Positions 28,731 through 37,895 of a stretch of 64,000 bases of DNA are shown here, piece by piece. Made by a program: the position numbers and the translations under genes. The DNA is from Streptomyces sp. NBC_01478 (lineage in GTDB: Bacteria > Actinomycetota > Actinomycetes > Streptomycetales > Streptomycetaceae). The notes beneath the pieces are model-generated. The model searched no databases, was not told where the DNA came from, and worked only from the letters and a program-made list of their open reading frames with translations. Each line of letters opens with the position of its first letter. Positions within the stretch are counted from its first letter, which is position 1. The stretch covers positions 2,461,501-2,525,500 of the forward strand of contig NZ_CP109444.1 of the NCBI RefSeq assembly GCF_036227225.1, read 5' to 3'.

Positions 28731-31580
28731 ATGACGGAGGTCGAGGTGCGGGTGCCGATCCGACTGCGGCTGGTCGGCACCCCGACGGCGGCGGACCTGG
28801 AGAAGCTGGAGGCGGCCGTGGCCCGGCTGGTCGCGCGCCGGCTGGCGCAGGCCGAGCGCGCGCTTGCCGGGCACGGCCCGACCGGCCACCGGGCGGGCGC
28901 GGCGCAGGGCCCGGCGGAGCGCTACGAGTCGGCTCTCGACCTCCCGTCCGACGGCTACCGTCTGACGTCCTACCAGGGCCCTCCGCGCCAGGTCCGGGTT
29001 CCCGTCGGCCGACCCGCAACCAGCCCGGCCGCCACCGGCCCCGCCGTCACCGGGCCGCAGGCGCAGCAGGCCGCACTGCACCGGATCGGCCGGCTGCTCT
29101 CCCGCGACCTGACCGACTGGGCGATCACCGACGCCGAGGCCCGCGAGGCGCTGCGGATCCTGCGCCGGCTCACGCCGGAGGACGTGGTCGCGGTGGTGCA
29201 GGCCCTGCGGCTCAGCGGCAAGCTCGCGGTGCTCGGGGAGCAACTGCCGTCGGACGCGGACGACGAGCTGATCGACCTTCAGCAGAAACTCGACCCCAAC
29301 TCCGGCTATCTGATGCCCGGTGACACCGTGCGGGTGGAGGTCCGGCTCGGCGAGAAGCGGCAGGAGGACGTCTCCCGGGACTGTCTGCTCACCACCGCCG
29401 GGCTGACGCTGCCGATGCTGGAACACCCGCTGCCGGTCACCGGCCTGCTGCCGGCCGCCCTGCCCGACCGGATCGTCCGGGCCTACCTGGACGCGCTGAT
29501 CTACCCGGACCCCGCGGTCCGGGTGGCCGTGGTCGCCCGCGGACCGCGCTGGGCCCCGCGGCAGGGCCCCACCCGGGGGCTGCTGTGGTACGACTCGCAC
29601 CCGGTGCGCCGCAGCGCCGCGGACCAGGCGCAGTTCGACAAGCGGCGCGAACTGTTCGGCTACCTCGCGGGCACCCGACTGGACGACCCGCTCGGCCGGG
29701 CCGCCTTCATCCGCTACCAAGCGTGGATCGAACAGCACTACGGCACACCGGAGTTCCTCCGGCAGAACGGCCCGGACCTGTGGACCGCCGCGCTGAAGGA
29801 GACCGGCAAGCCGGCCACGCCTTCGGTCAGGGCCAGGTTCCTGGAGCTGGCCGCGGTGACACAGCGCGGCGTCCGCTCGCTCCCGGGGACCGAGCAGGCC
29901 GCGGTGACCGGCGCGCTCGGCGACTACTTGTCCTGGCTGGACCGGCAGAGCGACGCCGACCTGGTCCGCCACGACCCGGCCTCGGTCTGGGCTCGGCTGT
30001 ATGTGCGGCGGCTCGGTGCGCGGATCCGCGAGGAGGTGGCAGCGAAGGTCCGGCGGGAGCGGGAGGCGGCCCTCGACGAGGCGGCGAAGTGGGACACGGA
30101 GGCCGCGGGCCGCAAGCTCGACCAGGTGATCGCGCTCCTGGAGAAGCGGGTGTGGAAGGTCCGCGAACCGTACACGGAGGAGGACCGGCAGAACCGGGTC
30201 GGCTGGCTGGTGTGGGAGTCGGAGCGGGAGAAGGCCGTCCGCGATCTGATCGCCCGGGAGTTCCTGCACGAGGAGATCGCCCGGATGCACGAGAAGTCCT
30301 TCACCACGACCTCCGCCGAGCAGGACTTCAAGGCCTTTCTGGCCGCCCACCCGGAGGAGTTCAACGCCTACCTGGTCGCCCAGGCGTACCCGGAGACCGA
30401 GCGCTACGACATCCCGCCCGAGGACATCCCGCTCTGGCAGACGGCGATCGAGACCGCGGTGAGCTTCATCCCGGTGGTCGGCTCGATCGTCGCGGCGGGC
30501 GAGGCGTCTTTCGGCTACGACCTGTTCGGCCACGAGCTGAGCACCACGGACCGGGCGATCCTCGGCGCCGCGGTGCTGCTGCCGGCGGCCGCGAAGGTGT
30601 TCAAGCTGGGCCGGGCGGCGGTCACGGTGGAGACCATGGTCCGCGACTACCGGCTCTCCGCCCGTGAGGCCGACGCGGCCTTCCGGACCCTGTCCGGGCT
30701 CAAGCCCGGGTCGAAGGGCGCGCGGCTGCTCGACGACGCGGCGCGCGAGGTCAGGGCCGGGCGTTCCGTGCGCGACGCCGGACGGCTCGGCGAGCTCAAG
30801 GAGCTGTTCACGTCCGTGGGCCTGACCGACAAGGCCACCGCCCGGGAACTGCGGGCCGGGGCCGCCGAGACCGTGCTGTCGGGCGGCGCCGGCCGGCCGG
30901 GCCAGGAGGCCGCCGACAAGTACTTCCTCGCCGAGGAGGTGGACCAGTTGGTCGCCTCCATCGAGGAGCAGCGCGCCACCCGCCCGTCCGCCACCGGCGG
31001 CGCCCGGCCGACCGTCGACAACGTCCGCGTGCCCGTCAACAAACGCACCAGGCTCGACATCGAGAATCTGGTCCGCCGCGCCGGGGAAACCCGGCAGCAG
31101 GCCCTGAACCGGGCCCGCCAGGTGATCGGACGGCGTCTCGACACCACCCCTCTCGGCCCGGTCTGGGAGCGGGCCCGGGCCAAGGTGGTCGGCACACGGT
31201 CGCTGGAGAACGCGACCCGGCAGGAGATGTTCGACCTGTACGGACGGGTGCGCGACGAGTTCTGGATCCAGTGCAAGGCCGACTCCGGGGCGGTGGACTA
31301 CCTCCGGGACGCCGGGTTCTCGTTCCCCGAGAAGGGCCGCGCGCCACTGATCGACGTGACGGACGCACCGGCCGGCCTCGGCCTGCCGCGGGCCGCCGAC
31401 ATCGGGGTGCAGGAGCGCCGGATCAGCCTCGACCACAACCTGGAGAAGGCTCTCGGCGAGAACTACCGCAAGGCCGTCGACGCCGACAACCTCACGTTCG
31501 AGCTGCACAACCCGAACAGCAACCGGGAGACCGTACAGGTCAAGTTCAACCTGCGGGCCACTCCGGGGGTGGCCGAGTGA
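28731..31580 (+). CDS. Candidate tail-delivered toxin with PT-TG-like and HNH-like regions
   Basis: 949 residues. P9-L38 is the shared 30-residue module. A helical body follows (about 100-560). Residues 565-625 (AIETAVSFIPVVGSIVAAGE, then GYDLFGHELSTTDRAILGAA, ending LLPAAAKVFK) look like the pre-toxin TG segment of polymorphic toxins. The C-terminus has FWIQC, then D901-H902-N, N920-L and N927-P-N-S-N, the ordered residues of an HNH/EndoVII-like nuclease fold. No signal peptide. It sits where a tape-measure protein is expected, so a double role as tape and cargo is possible. Nuclease activity is inferred. Confidence 0.65.
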   Translation: MTEVEVRVPIRLRLVGTPTAADLEKLEAAVARLVARRLAQAERALAGHGPTGHRAGAAQGPAERYESALDLPSDGYRLTSYQGPPRQVRVPVGRPATSPAATGPAVTGPQAQQAALHRIGRLLSRDLTDWAITDAEAREALRILRRLTPEDVVAVVQALRLSGKLAVLGEQLPSDADDELIDLQQKLDPNSGYLMPGDTVRVEVRLGEKRQEDVSRDCLLTTAGLTLPMLEHPLPVTGLLPAALPDRIVRAYLDALIYPDPAVRVAVVARGPRWAPRQGPTRGLLWYDSHPVRRSAADQAQFDKRRELFGYLAGTRLDDPLGRAAFIRYQAWIEQHYGTPEFLRQNGPDLWTAALKETGKPATPSVRARFLELAAVTQRGVRSLPGTEQAAVTGALGDYLSWLDRQSDADLVRHDPASVWARLYVRRLGARIREEVAAKVRREREAALDEAAKWDTEAAGRKLDQVIALLEKRVWKVREPYTEEDRQNRVGWLVWESEREKAVRDLIAREFLHEEIARMHEKSFTTTSAEQDFKAFLAAHPEEFNAYLVAQAYPETERYDIPPEDIPLWQTAIETAVSFIPVVGSIVAAGEASFGYDLFGHELSTTDRAILGAAVLLPAAAKVFKLGRAAVTVETMVRDYRLSAREADAAFRTLSGLKPGSKGARLLDDAAREVRAGRSVRDAGRLGELKELFTSVGLTDKATARELRAGAAETVLSGGAGRPGQEAADKYFLAEEVDQLVASIEEQRATRPSATGGARPTVDNVRVPVNKRTRLDIENLVRRAGETRQQALNRARQVIGRRLDTTPLGPVWERARAKVVGTRSLENATRQEMFDLYGRVRDEFWIQCKADSGAVDYLRDAGFSFPEKGRAPLIDVTDAPAGLGLPRAADIGVQERRISLDHNLEKALGENYRKAVDADNLTFELHNPNSNRETVQVKFNLRATPGVAE

Positions 31581-34500
31581 GCGCCCCGCCCACACCGGTG
31601 ACCGTCCGGTGGAACGGCGGCTGCCCGGAACCGACCCGGCGGGCCGTCGAGGCGGCCGTCACCGCGGGCGTCCGGCGGGCGCTGGCCGGCCGGACCGCCG
31701 TAAAGGCCGCAACTGCCGTGTCGGCAAAGGGAAGTGACGAGCCATGGGGTCCGGGTGCCGACGGCCGTTGGTGGACGATGCCGGGTTACGCGGACGGCAG
31801 CGGTGCCCCGGTGGCCGTTCCGGTCCGGTCCGCCGGCGGGCCGGGTGAGCGACTGCCGTTCGGCGACGTGCTGAGTCACGACCGGTTCCCGACGCTGCCG
31901 CTGATCATGGTGACCGTCCACGAGTGGGTGCGCACCGGCGCCGCCCCGTACCTCAACTCGGCCTCACTCGCCCGGGCCGTGCAGTGGGGGACGTACCTGT
32001 ACGGCGCGCACGGGTTCACCGTGCTGGAGCGCGGCGGGGAGCACGTCGCGGACCGCTTCGTCATGGTGCCGCTCGACGAGCCGCTGCTGATGCGGCAGTT
32101 CGGCCGGACCGCGCCGCCCGTGGCCGTCGCCGCCGGGCTGCCCGATGTGGAGGTCACCGAGCGCGGCAGGGTGCTGGTGCTCACCGACTACCGGGTGGTG
32201 GTGACGGTCACCGCCGAAGGCCGCTGGCTCGTCGACCTGGACCGCGGGGTGCACTGGACGCCGCAAGCGATCCGGCGCGAGCTGGCCCGTACCCCGGCCG
32301 ACCAGCGGGTCGCCCCGGCGGTCGCGGCCTGCGTCGCCGCCGGCCGGCTGGTCGCCGAGGGCGGTGGAACCGGAGCCGGTCTGCCGGGCGCGGACCAGGA
32401 GGCGCTGCTCGAGCACATCGTGGTCATGGACCGGCATGTCTTCGCCTGGATGCCGTGGGAGCAGCGGGCCGGCTACCTGGTCGCGCTGTCCGGGCTGCTG
32501 TGGCCGAACGACCGGCAGAAGAAGGCCATGGTCGAGCTGCTGGTCTCCGCCCGCTCCCCGTCCGAGCTGGAGGCGATGGCCGCCCTGCTGCGCGAACGCG
32601 GCGCGTACGAGCGGCTGTTCACCACCCTGGACGGCTCCGTGGTCGAGTTCCTGCTGGTCCTCGGCCGGCTCCGCCCCCGCCGTCAGCTCAGCACGGAGTA
32701 CCTGCTCGCGCTGCTGGACGAGCTGTCCATGAGCCCCGGGGACGGCACGGCGCAGGACCCGGACGGGCTCCGTGGGCTGCGCAACGTCGCCAATGGGCTG
32801 AGCCTGTGGTTGCGTTCGACGGTCGACGGGCTGATCGACCTGTTCACCCACTCCCCCACCCAGTTGATCGAGGGCATCGCCCACCTGGCCGAGTTCGTGC
32901 TGCTGGTCCGCCGGGCGACGACCGCACCGGTCGACCCGAAGGCCGCTGCCGTACTGCAGACCCTGTGCGAGCAGGCCGGCCGGGCGATCCTCGTCGCGCT
33001 GGCCGGCCTGGAGTACGCCGAAGAGCTCGGCACGCCGTTCGGCGCGCGGGCCGGCGCGGGCCGGGGCGGGGCGCGGATCGGGGGCGACCTCGGCCAGACC
33101 CTGGGGACCGCGCTGCTGGTGGAGGTCCTCAGTTGGTTCGTCGGACTCGGCGAGCTGAAGGAGGCACTGGGCGGCGCCGAGCTGACCGAACGGCTGGCGG
33201 CCCTGCTGCGGGTGCTCGGTTCGGTGGGGCGGCTCGGCAAGGCCTCCGAGGTGGCCGGTGAACTCAGCAGGCTGGACCGGATGGTGGCGGCGCTGGCCGG
33301 GCTCGCCGAGCTGCGCGACCTGGACGCGGCGGCACAGGCACTGCGCCTGCTGCCGGAGCCGTATCTCGCCGAACTGACGCGGCTGGCCGAGACCTTGGAG
33401 GTACCGGCGGGCGCCGCCCCGCGGGTGCTGCGCCGCCTCGCCAGGCAGCACAACGCGCTGCCCGAGGTGGAGCGGCTGGCCGACGCGCTGTCGCTGGCCC
33501 GGCGGTTCGAGCGGCAGGCGGAGACCGTCGGCGGGGTCACCGAGGAGATGACCGCCGCTCTCTCCCGGCTGATGGAAACCGGCTTCGACCGCCCGACCAT
33601 GCGGACGCTGGTGGAAGGCGTGCGGCCGCAGGCCCTGGAGGCGTGGTCGCGCGCGGTGGGCCGGCTCGGCGCCAACGGGCTGCGGCGGCTCGGGGCCGGG
33701 GCCCTGCGCGACCTCGCCGAGCGTCCGCGGGCGCTGGCGCTGATCGCCGAGGCGGGCGGCGACGCGTACGTCGCGCTGCTGAACCGCGGCCACGACGCCG
33801 AGGCGGTCGACGCCCTGCTGCGCGCACTTGAGCTGCGGCGGAACGAACTTCCCGACCCGGCCGCCTACCAACGACTGCTCGACCGGCTCGCCGCCCGGGA
33901 GGGCGCCGCCTTCGAGGAGTTGGCGGGCCGACTCCAGGTGGCCACGGAGGCCACGGCGGCCCGGCTGCGGGCGGCCGGCCGGCGGCACCTGGTCGCCGAA
34001 CTGACGGAACTCGCGGAGGAGGCCGACGACGCGCGACGGACCGGGGAGCACGCCGTGGCCGCCCAAGCGATCGCCAAGCGGGAGCAACTCGCCGTACGGC
34101 TCGATGATCTGACGGACCGTCAACTCTCCGGGGCGGAGGAGATCGCCCGGCGCGCCCGCGAGACCTACGACTGGCAGGACGTCTGGCGGTTCCCCGCCGC
34201 CGGCCGCGACGACCTGCTGGAGGTCGTCGGCGAACTCACCGAGCGGCTGGGAAACCGGCAGCTCGACGGTCTGCAGCACCCGCTGCGGACCCTCCTCGCC
34301 GAGCGGGGCACCGGGAAGGTCTTCCAGGGCACCATGGGCGAGCTGTACGCGGCGCGGAGCCTGGCGGCGGAGTTCCACGCGACCGCGCTGGAGTTCCAGC
34401 GGACACGGGCCGGCCGCCGGGTGGACATCATCGCCGAACTGCCCGGCCGGGGCCGGGTCAGCGTCGAGGTCAAGACCAACCTGACCGGGCCGGCCGGTTA

Positions 34501-34747
34501 CCTCCGCACGCAGTTGGTCAACGACCTCGTCGCCCATGCCGCGACCGGCTACACCGACCTGCTCTACCTCTACCACTGGGACTCCGCCGGGGAGTTGCCC
34601 GCCCTGGGGGAACGGATGATCCGGCACTTCGACGACCCCGATGTGCTCCGGGCGCTCACCGCCGCCGGACACGATCCCGCCGCGGCCAGAGCCGCCTTCC
34701 GGGCCTGGCTGACCGCCGGGAACCCGCGTACCTACCACCGGCCCTGA
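31577..34747 (+). CDS. Candidate tail-delivered effector with PD-(D/E)XK-like nuclease end
   Basis: 1056 residues from GTG 31577, overlapping the previous TGA. P7-L36 is the same 30-residue module. Residues 80-250 are mixed alpha/beta and 300-890 are almost all helix with many Leu/Ala repeats, like a rod or tape. The last 140 residues contain E922 (GTMGELYAARSL), D950 (RRVDIIAEL) and E964-V-K966 (SVEVKTN), the E...D...ExK order of PD-(D/E)XK nucleases. A longer upstream opening would overlap the preceding gene by 300 bp and loses the aligned module start. Confidence 0.7.
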   Translation: MSAPPTPVTVRWNGGCPEPTRRAVEAAVTAGVRRALAGRTAVKAATAVSAKGSDEPWGPGADGRWWTMPGYADGSGAPVAVPVRSAGGPGERLPFGDVLSHDRFPTLPLIMVTVHEWVRTGAAPYLNSASLARAVQWGTYLYGAHGFTVLERGGEHVADRFVMVPLDEPLLMRQFGRTAPPVAVAAGLPDVEVTERGRVLVLTDYRVVVTVTAEGRWLVDLDRGVHWTPQAIRRELARTPADQRVAPAVAACVAAGRLVAEGGGTGAGLPGADQEALLEHIVVMDRHVFAWMPWEQRAGYLVALSGLLWPNDRQKKAMVELLVSARSPSELEAMAALLRERGAYERLFTTLDGSVVEFLLVLGRLRPRRQLSTEYLLALLDELSMSPGDGTAQDPDGLRGLRNVANGLSLWLRSTVDGLIDLFTHSPTQLIEGIAHLAEFVLLVRRATTAPVDPKAAAVLQTLCEQAGRAILVALAGLEYAEELGTPFGARAGAGRGGARIGGDLGQTLGTALLVEVLSWFVGLGELKEALGGAELTERLAALLRVLGSVGRLGKASEVAGELSRLDRMVAALAGLAELRDLDAAAQALRLLPEPYLAELTRLAETLEVPAGAAPRVLRRLARQHNALPEVERLADALSLARRFERQAETVGGVTEEMTAALSRLMETGFDRPTMRTLVEGVRPQALEAWSRAVGRLGANGLRRLGAGALRDLAERPRALALIAEAGGDAYVALLNRGHDAEAVDALLRALELRRNELPDPAAYQRLLDRLAAREGAAFEELAGRLQVATEATAARLRAAGRRHLVAELTELAEEADDARRTGEHAVAAQAIAKREQLAVRLDDLTDRQLSGAEEIARRARETYDWQDVWRFPAAGRDDLLEVVGELTERLGNRQLDGLQHPLRTLLAERGTGKVFQGTMGELYAARSLAAEFHATALEFQRTRAGRRVDIIAELPGRGRVSVEVKTNLTGPAGYLRTQLVNDLVAHAATGYTDLLYLYHWDSAGELPALGERMIRHFDDPDVLRALTAAGHDPAAARAAFRAWLTAGNPRTYHRP

Positions 34748-34791
34748 CCGGCCGCCGTCCACGAGTTACGTCCACACGCCAGGGAGGGCAG

Positions 34792-35304
34792 ATGGCCGAC
34801 CGGAACACGCCGGTGCTGATCGGCGCCGTGCCGCTGCTGTACGTGCAGAGCCTCAGCATCAGCGAGGGGTACCAGATCGAGCGGATCTCCGGCAGCCGCT
34901 TCTCCCAGGCGATCGCGCCGACCACCAAGACCATCGCGGTCGAGGCCCTGCTGCCCGGCCCCGACCGGCTGCTGGTGAAGAAGGAGCTGGAGGCGCTGGC
35001 CCTGGTCTCCCGGGTACTGGTGGCCGCCGCCGCGCCGCTGCTGGCGAGCACCGGTATCCCGGTGGTGTGCGGGCTGACCGTCAGCCTGGACATGCAGATC
35101 ACCGACCTGCGCTTCAGCCAGTCGGCGGGCCGCCGGGAGGCGCTGGACGTCAGCCTGACGCTGCGTCATGTCCCGCGCTCCAACGTCACCGCGGCGCTCG
35201 GCGAGGCCGCCGATCTCGCCCTGGCCGCCGGCACGGCGCTCGCCGCCGCCACCCCGCCCGCCGCCCCGGTGCCGCGCACCGCGACCGTCCCGCTGGCCGG
35301 GTGA
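34792..35304 (+). CDS. Tail/baseplate protein, probably tube-proximal
   Basis: 170 residues. LLYVQSLSISEGYQIERISGS and VCGLTVSLDMQITDLRFSQS are beta-rich, with LVKKELEALALVSRVLVAA as the one long helix, and the C-terminal 30 residues are Ala/Pro-rich. Its place between the large effectors and the hub suits a tube initiator or hub adaptor. No family assigned. AGGGAGG lies just before its ATG. Confidence 0.6.
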   Translation: MADRNTPVLIGAVPLLYVQSLSISEGYQIERISGSRFSQAIAPTTKTIAVEALLPGPDRLLVKKELEALALVSRVLVAAAAPLLASTGIPVVCGLTVSLDMQITDLRFSQSAGRREALDVSLTLRHVPRSNVTAALGEAADLALAAGTALAAATPPAAPVPRTATVPLAG

Positions 35305-35756
35305 GCGCCGTGACCACAGCGTCCTCCGTTGCCGTGGACCCCGCCGTGACCACAGCATCCTCCGCGGCCGTGGACCCCGCCGTCGACCTCTCCCGCTATC
35401 TGCTGCTGCCGGCCGACGCCGACGAGGGCTTCCCGCAGGCCTTCCGGCTCGCCCTCGGCACCAACGTGTACACCGTCGTGCTGACCGTCACCGTGGTCGA
35501 CGAGGAGCACCTCTCCGGCGGCCGGCCGCTGGTGCTGCCGGAGGCGGGCGCGTTCATGGTGGCCACGGTGACCCGCGAGACGCCCGGCCCGGCCCGGGTG
35601 GTGCTGCGCCGCAAGCTGGTGCCCGGGGTGGAACTGACCGGCGGTGAACTCGCGCTGCTCCCGGTGTCATTGGTGGTCGACCCGCGCAACCTCGGCGCGG
35701 CCGGCCCGTACGGGTCCGAGGTACGGGTGGGGGTGGCGCTGCGATGGGCTTCGTGA
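35301..35756 (+). CDS. Tail protein of unknown role before the spike
   Basis: 151 residues from GTG 35301 (overlapping the previous TGA as GTGA; GTG 35310 is an alternative). After a Thr/Ser/Ala-rich first 25 residues the chain is beta-rich: FRLALGTNVYTVVLTVTVVDEE, MVATVTRE, VEVRV-type strands ending GVALRWAS. It could be the tube-spike adaptor that LysM proteins provide in other systems, although no LysM motif is visible. It overlaps the spike gene by 13 bp. Confidence 0.55.
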   Translation: MSAVTTASSVAVDPAVTTASSAAVDPAVDLSRYLLLPADADEGFPQAFRLALGTNVYTVVLTVTVVDEEHLSGGRPLVLPEAGAFMVATVTRETPGPARVVLRRKLVPGVELTGGELALLPVSLVVDPRNLGAAGPYGSEVRVGVALRWAS

Positions 35757-37528
35757 TCTGGTTCCAGTTGAAGGCGGAACGGGCCGGGCCGGGCGGGCTG
35801 GTGCCGCTGCGGGTGTCCAACGACGTGTTCGCCGGCGAGTACGTGCTCGACGCCGACCTCCGGATCGACCTGCTGTCCGGGGCCGCCGCCTCGACCTTCT
35901 CCGCCAAGCTGACCAACCTGCCGGCCGACGCGGTCGAGACCCTGAAGACCCGGCACGCCGAAGCGCTGGCCGGACGGGAACCGCTGGAAGTCACCCTCAG
36001 CCTCGGCTACTTCGACGACCCCGGCGGCCGTACCGCCCCGGTGGTGCGCGGTGTCCTGACCGGCATCCGCACCAGCGTCACCGAGGCGGGCGACCTGCTG
36101 ACCGAGCTGCGCGGCATGGAGACCGCGGGGTTCCGGCTGCTGCGAACCGCCGTGCGGGCCGGTCGGCCCGGCGGGCAGTCGCTGACCGCGGCCGTACAGG
36201 CGGTCGCCGCCGCGGCGAGCGGGAGCACGGTCCCCGTGCCCGTCACCGCCTCCGCCGACGGGCTGCCGACCGCGAAGGACCTCACCCTGCGGGCCGGTGA
36301 CGGCCTGTCGGCCCTCGGACAGATCGCCAAGTCCGCCAAGGCCCCGCTGGTGATCGGCGACGGGGTGATCCGGATGGGCGCGGCGGTCGACGCGGGCGCT
36401 CCCCTGCGGTTCACCGCGGCCGAACACATCGTCAGTCTGGAGCACGTCCAGGAGGACCCGGAGGACCTGGTCCCGGCCGTGCCCGGTGACGCGGACGACG
36501 GGCTCTCCTCAGTCGCGGGAGCGGGAACGACAGCGGCAGCGGCGGCGACCGGTGTGCCGTCAGGCGGCGGGCAGGTGGGCGGCGCGCGCACCAGCGCGCG
36601 GCTGACCGTGCTCGGCGATCCGGCGGTCCGGCCCGGGCGGCGCGCGGTCCTGGTGACCGCCGACCCGCGGGACGGCCTGCCGGGGCCGCTGCGGATCGAG
36701 CGGGTCCGGCACCTCTTCGACAGCCGTCGCGGCTACACCTGCGAGGTGCTGCTGGTGGTCGCGGCGCCGGGCGCGCGGGCGGTGTGCACCACCGGAGCGG
36801 ACGGCGTCCGGCAGCGCTTCCGCGACCTGGTCGAGCAGGTCGGCGCCGACCACCCGGCGGTCGACGTCGGCGAGGTGGCGACGTACGCGGACGGCCGGAC
36901 CAGCCGGCACCTCGCCGATCTGCACTACGGCCAGTCGCCCGCCGCCGAGGTGGTCGCGCCGAGCGTCGAGACCGCCGTGGACCGCGAACCGCTGCTGCAC
37001 GAGCGCCCGATCGCCTCCCCGTTCGCCTTCCACCGCTGCGGGCTGATGGTCCCGGTGCTGCCCGGCATGCGAGCCGTCCTGGCGCACAACCGGGGTCTGG
37101 TCAACGACGCGGTCGTCACCGGCTTCCTGTGGCCGGAGCAGCCCGAGTACACGCCGCCGCGCAACCGCCCCGGCGACTGGTGGCTGTGTCTGCCCACCGG
37201 GCTCGACAGCAAGGGCCTGCCGACCGGAAAGGGCGTCAACGACCTGACCGACGCGGCCGGACGGCGGGTGCTGCAGGCCAAGGGGCTGCGGATCACCGTC
37301 GGCGACAAACTGCTCCCCGATGTCGGCGAACGCCCGGAGGTGCCCGCCGACCTGGCCGGGAAACTGCTGGTCGAGCACGAGAGCGGCACCACCGTCGTCG
37401 TCGCCACCGACGGCGCGGTGACCGTCGACACCGGCGGCAAGGCGATCACGCTGAAGTCCGGCGAGGCGTCGATCACCCTCGCCGACGGGCGGATCACACT
37501 CAACGGCTCGTCCGTGGAGGTGGGCTGA
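35744..37528 (+). CDS. VgrG/gp27-gp5-like baseplate hub and spike protein
   Basis: 594 residues. Residues 1-350 are gp27/gpD-like hub sequence (RVSNDVFAGEYVLDADLRIDL; TLRAGDGLSALGQIAKSAKAPL; YTCEVLLV). Residues about 380-490 form a gp5-type OB fold (GLMVPVLPGMRAVL; LVNDAVVTGFLWPEQ; GDWWLCLPTG). The end (TVVVATDGAVTVDTGGKAIT, ASITLADGRITLNGSSVEVG) is a repeating beta-helix needle. This trimer plugs the tube and is tipped by the PAAR-like protein encoded next (TGATG overlap). Confidence 0.82.
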   Translation: MGFVIWFQLKAERAGPGGLVPLRVSNDVFAGEYVLDADLRIDLLSGAAASTFSAKLTNLPADAVETLKTRHAEALAGREPLEVTLSLGYFDDPGGRTAPVVRGVLTGIRTSVTEAGDLLTELRGMETAGFRLLRTAVRAGRPGGQSLTAAVQAVAAAASGSTVPVPVTASADGLPTAKDLTLRAGDGLSALGQIAKSAKAPLVIGDGVIRMGAAVDAGAPLRFTAAEHIVSLEHVQEDPEDLVPAVPGDADDGLSSVAGAGTTAAAAATGVPSGGGQVGGARTSARLTVLGDPAVRPGRRAVLVTADPRDGLPGPLRIERVRHLFDSRRGYTCEVLLVVAAPGARAVCTTGADGVRQRFRDLVEQVGADHPAVDVGEVATYADGRTSRHLADLHYGQSPAAEVVAPSVETAVDREPLLHERPIASPFAFHRCGLMVPVLPGMRAVLAHNRGLVNDAVVTGFLWPEQPEYTPPRNRPGDWWLCLPTGLDSKGLPTGKGVNDLTDAAGRRVLQAKGLRITVGDKLLPDVGERPEVPADLAGKLLVEHESGTTVVVATDGAVTVDTGGKAITLKSGEASITLADGRITLNGSSVEVG

Positions 37529-37863
37529 TGCCCGCCGTCCTGAACGCCGACGCCTCGATCGGCTGCGGCCACAAGGGGACGGTGCAGATCACGCCCGGCC
37601 AGCGGACGTTCACGGCCGGCGGCTCGCCGGTGCTGACGCTCGGCGACTTGGAGGGCAAGCCGATCAGCGGCTGTACCCAGGTCACGAGCGGCACCACGGT
37701 GCAGTGCACCGCCGTCGTCTCGGTGACCGGCGGCGCCGCCACGACGCTCACGGCAGGCGGCCGGCCCGCCCTGCTGGAGACGGTCAGCGGGGTCACCAAC
37801 GGCAGTCCGCCCGGCGCGCTGAGCGTTCTGTCGCCCGGTCAGACCATCCTGCGGGCCGGCTGA
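37528..37863 (+). CDS. PAAR-like spike tip protein
   Basis: 111 residues. MPAVLNADASIGCGHKG, then SGCTQVTSGTTVQCTAV give Cys and His residues suited to a metal-bound tip, with Gly-rich turns (GGSPVLTLGDLEGKP, GGAATTLTAGGRPAL). This fits DUF4280/PAAR-like proteins that sharpen the VgrG needle. It lies immediately after the spike gene, sharing an ATG/TGA overlap. Confidence 0.72.
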   Translation: MPAVLNADASIGCGHKGTVQITPGQRTFTAGGSPVLTLGDLEGKPISGCTQVTSGTTVQCTAVVSVTGGAATTLTAGGRPALLETVSGVTNGSPPGALSVLSPGQTILRAG

Positions 37864-37895
37864 ACCCGCCCGACCCACCCGAGCTGGAGGAGTAC

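Noticed and set aside
28377..31595. 1072-codon minus frame antisense to the 949-residue effector gene
   Set aside because: Shadow of the plus-strand gene, whose ribosome site, overlaps and domains are consistent.
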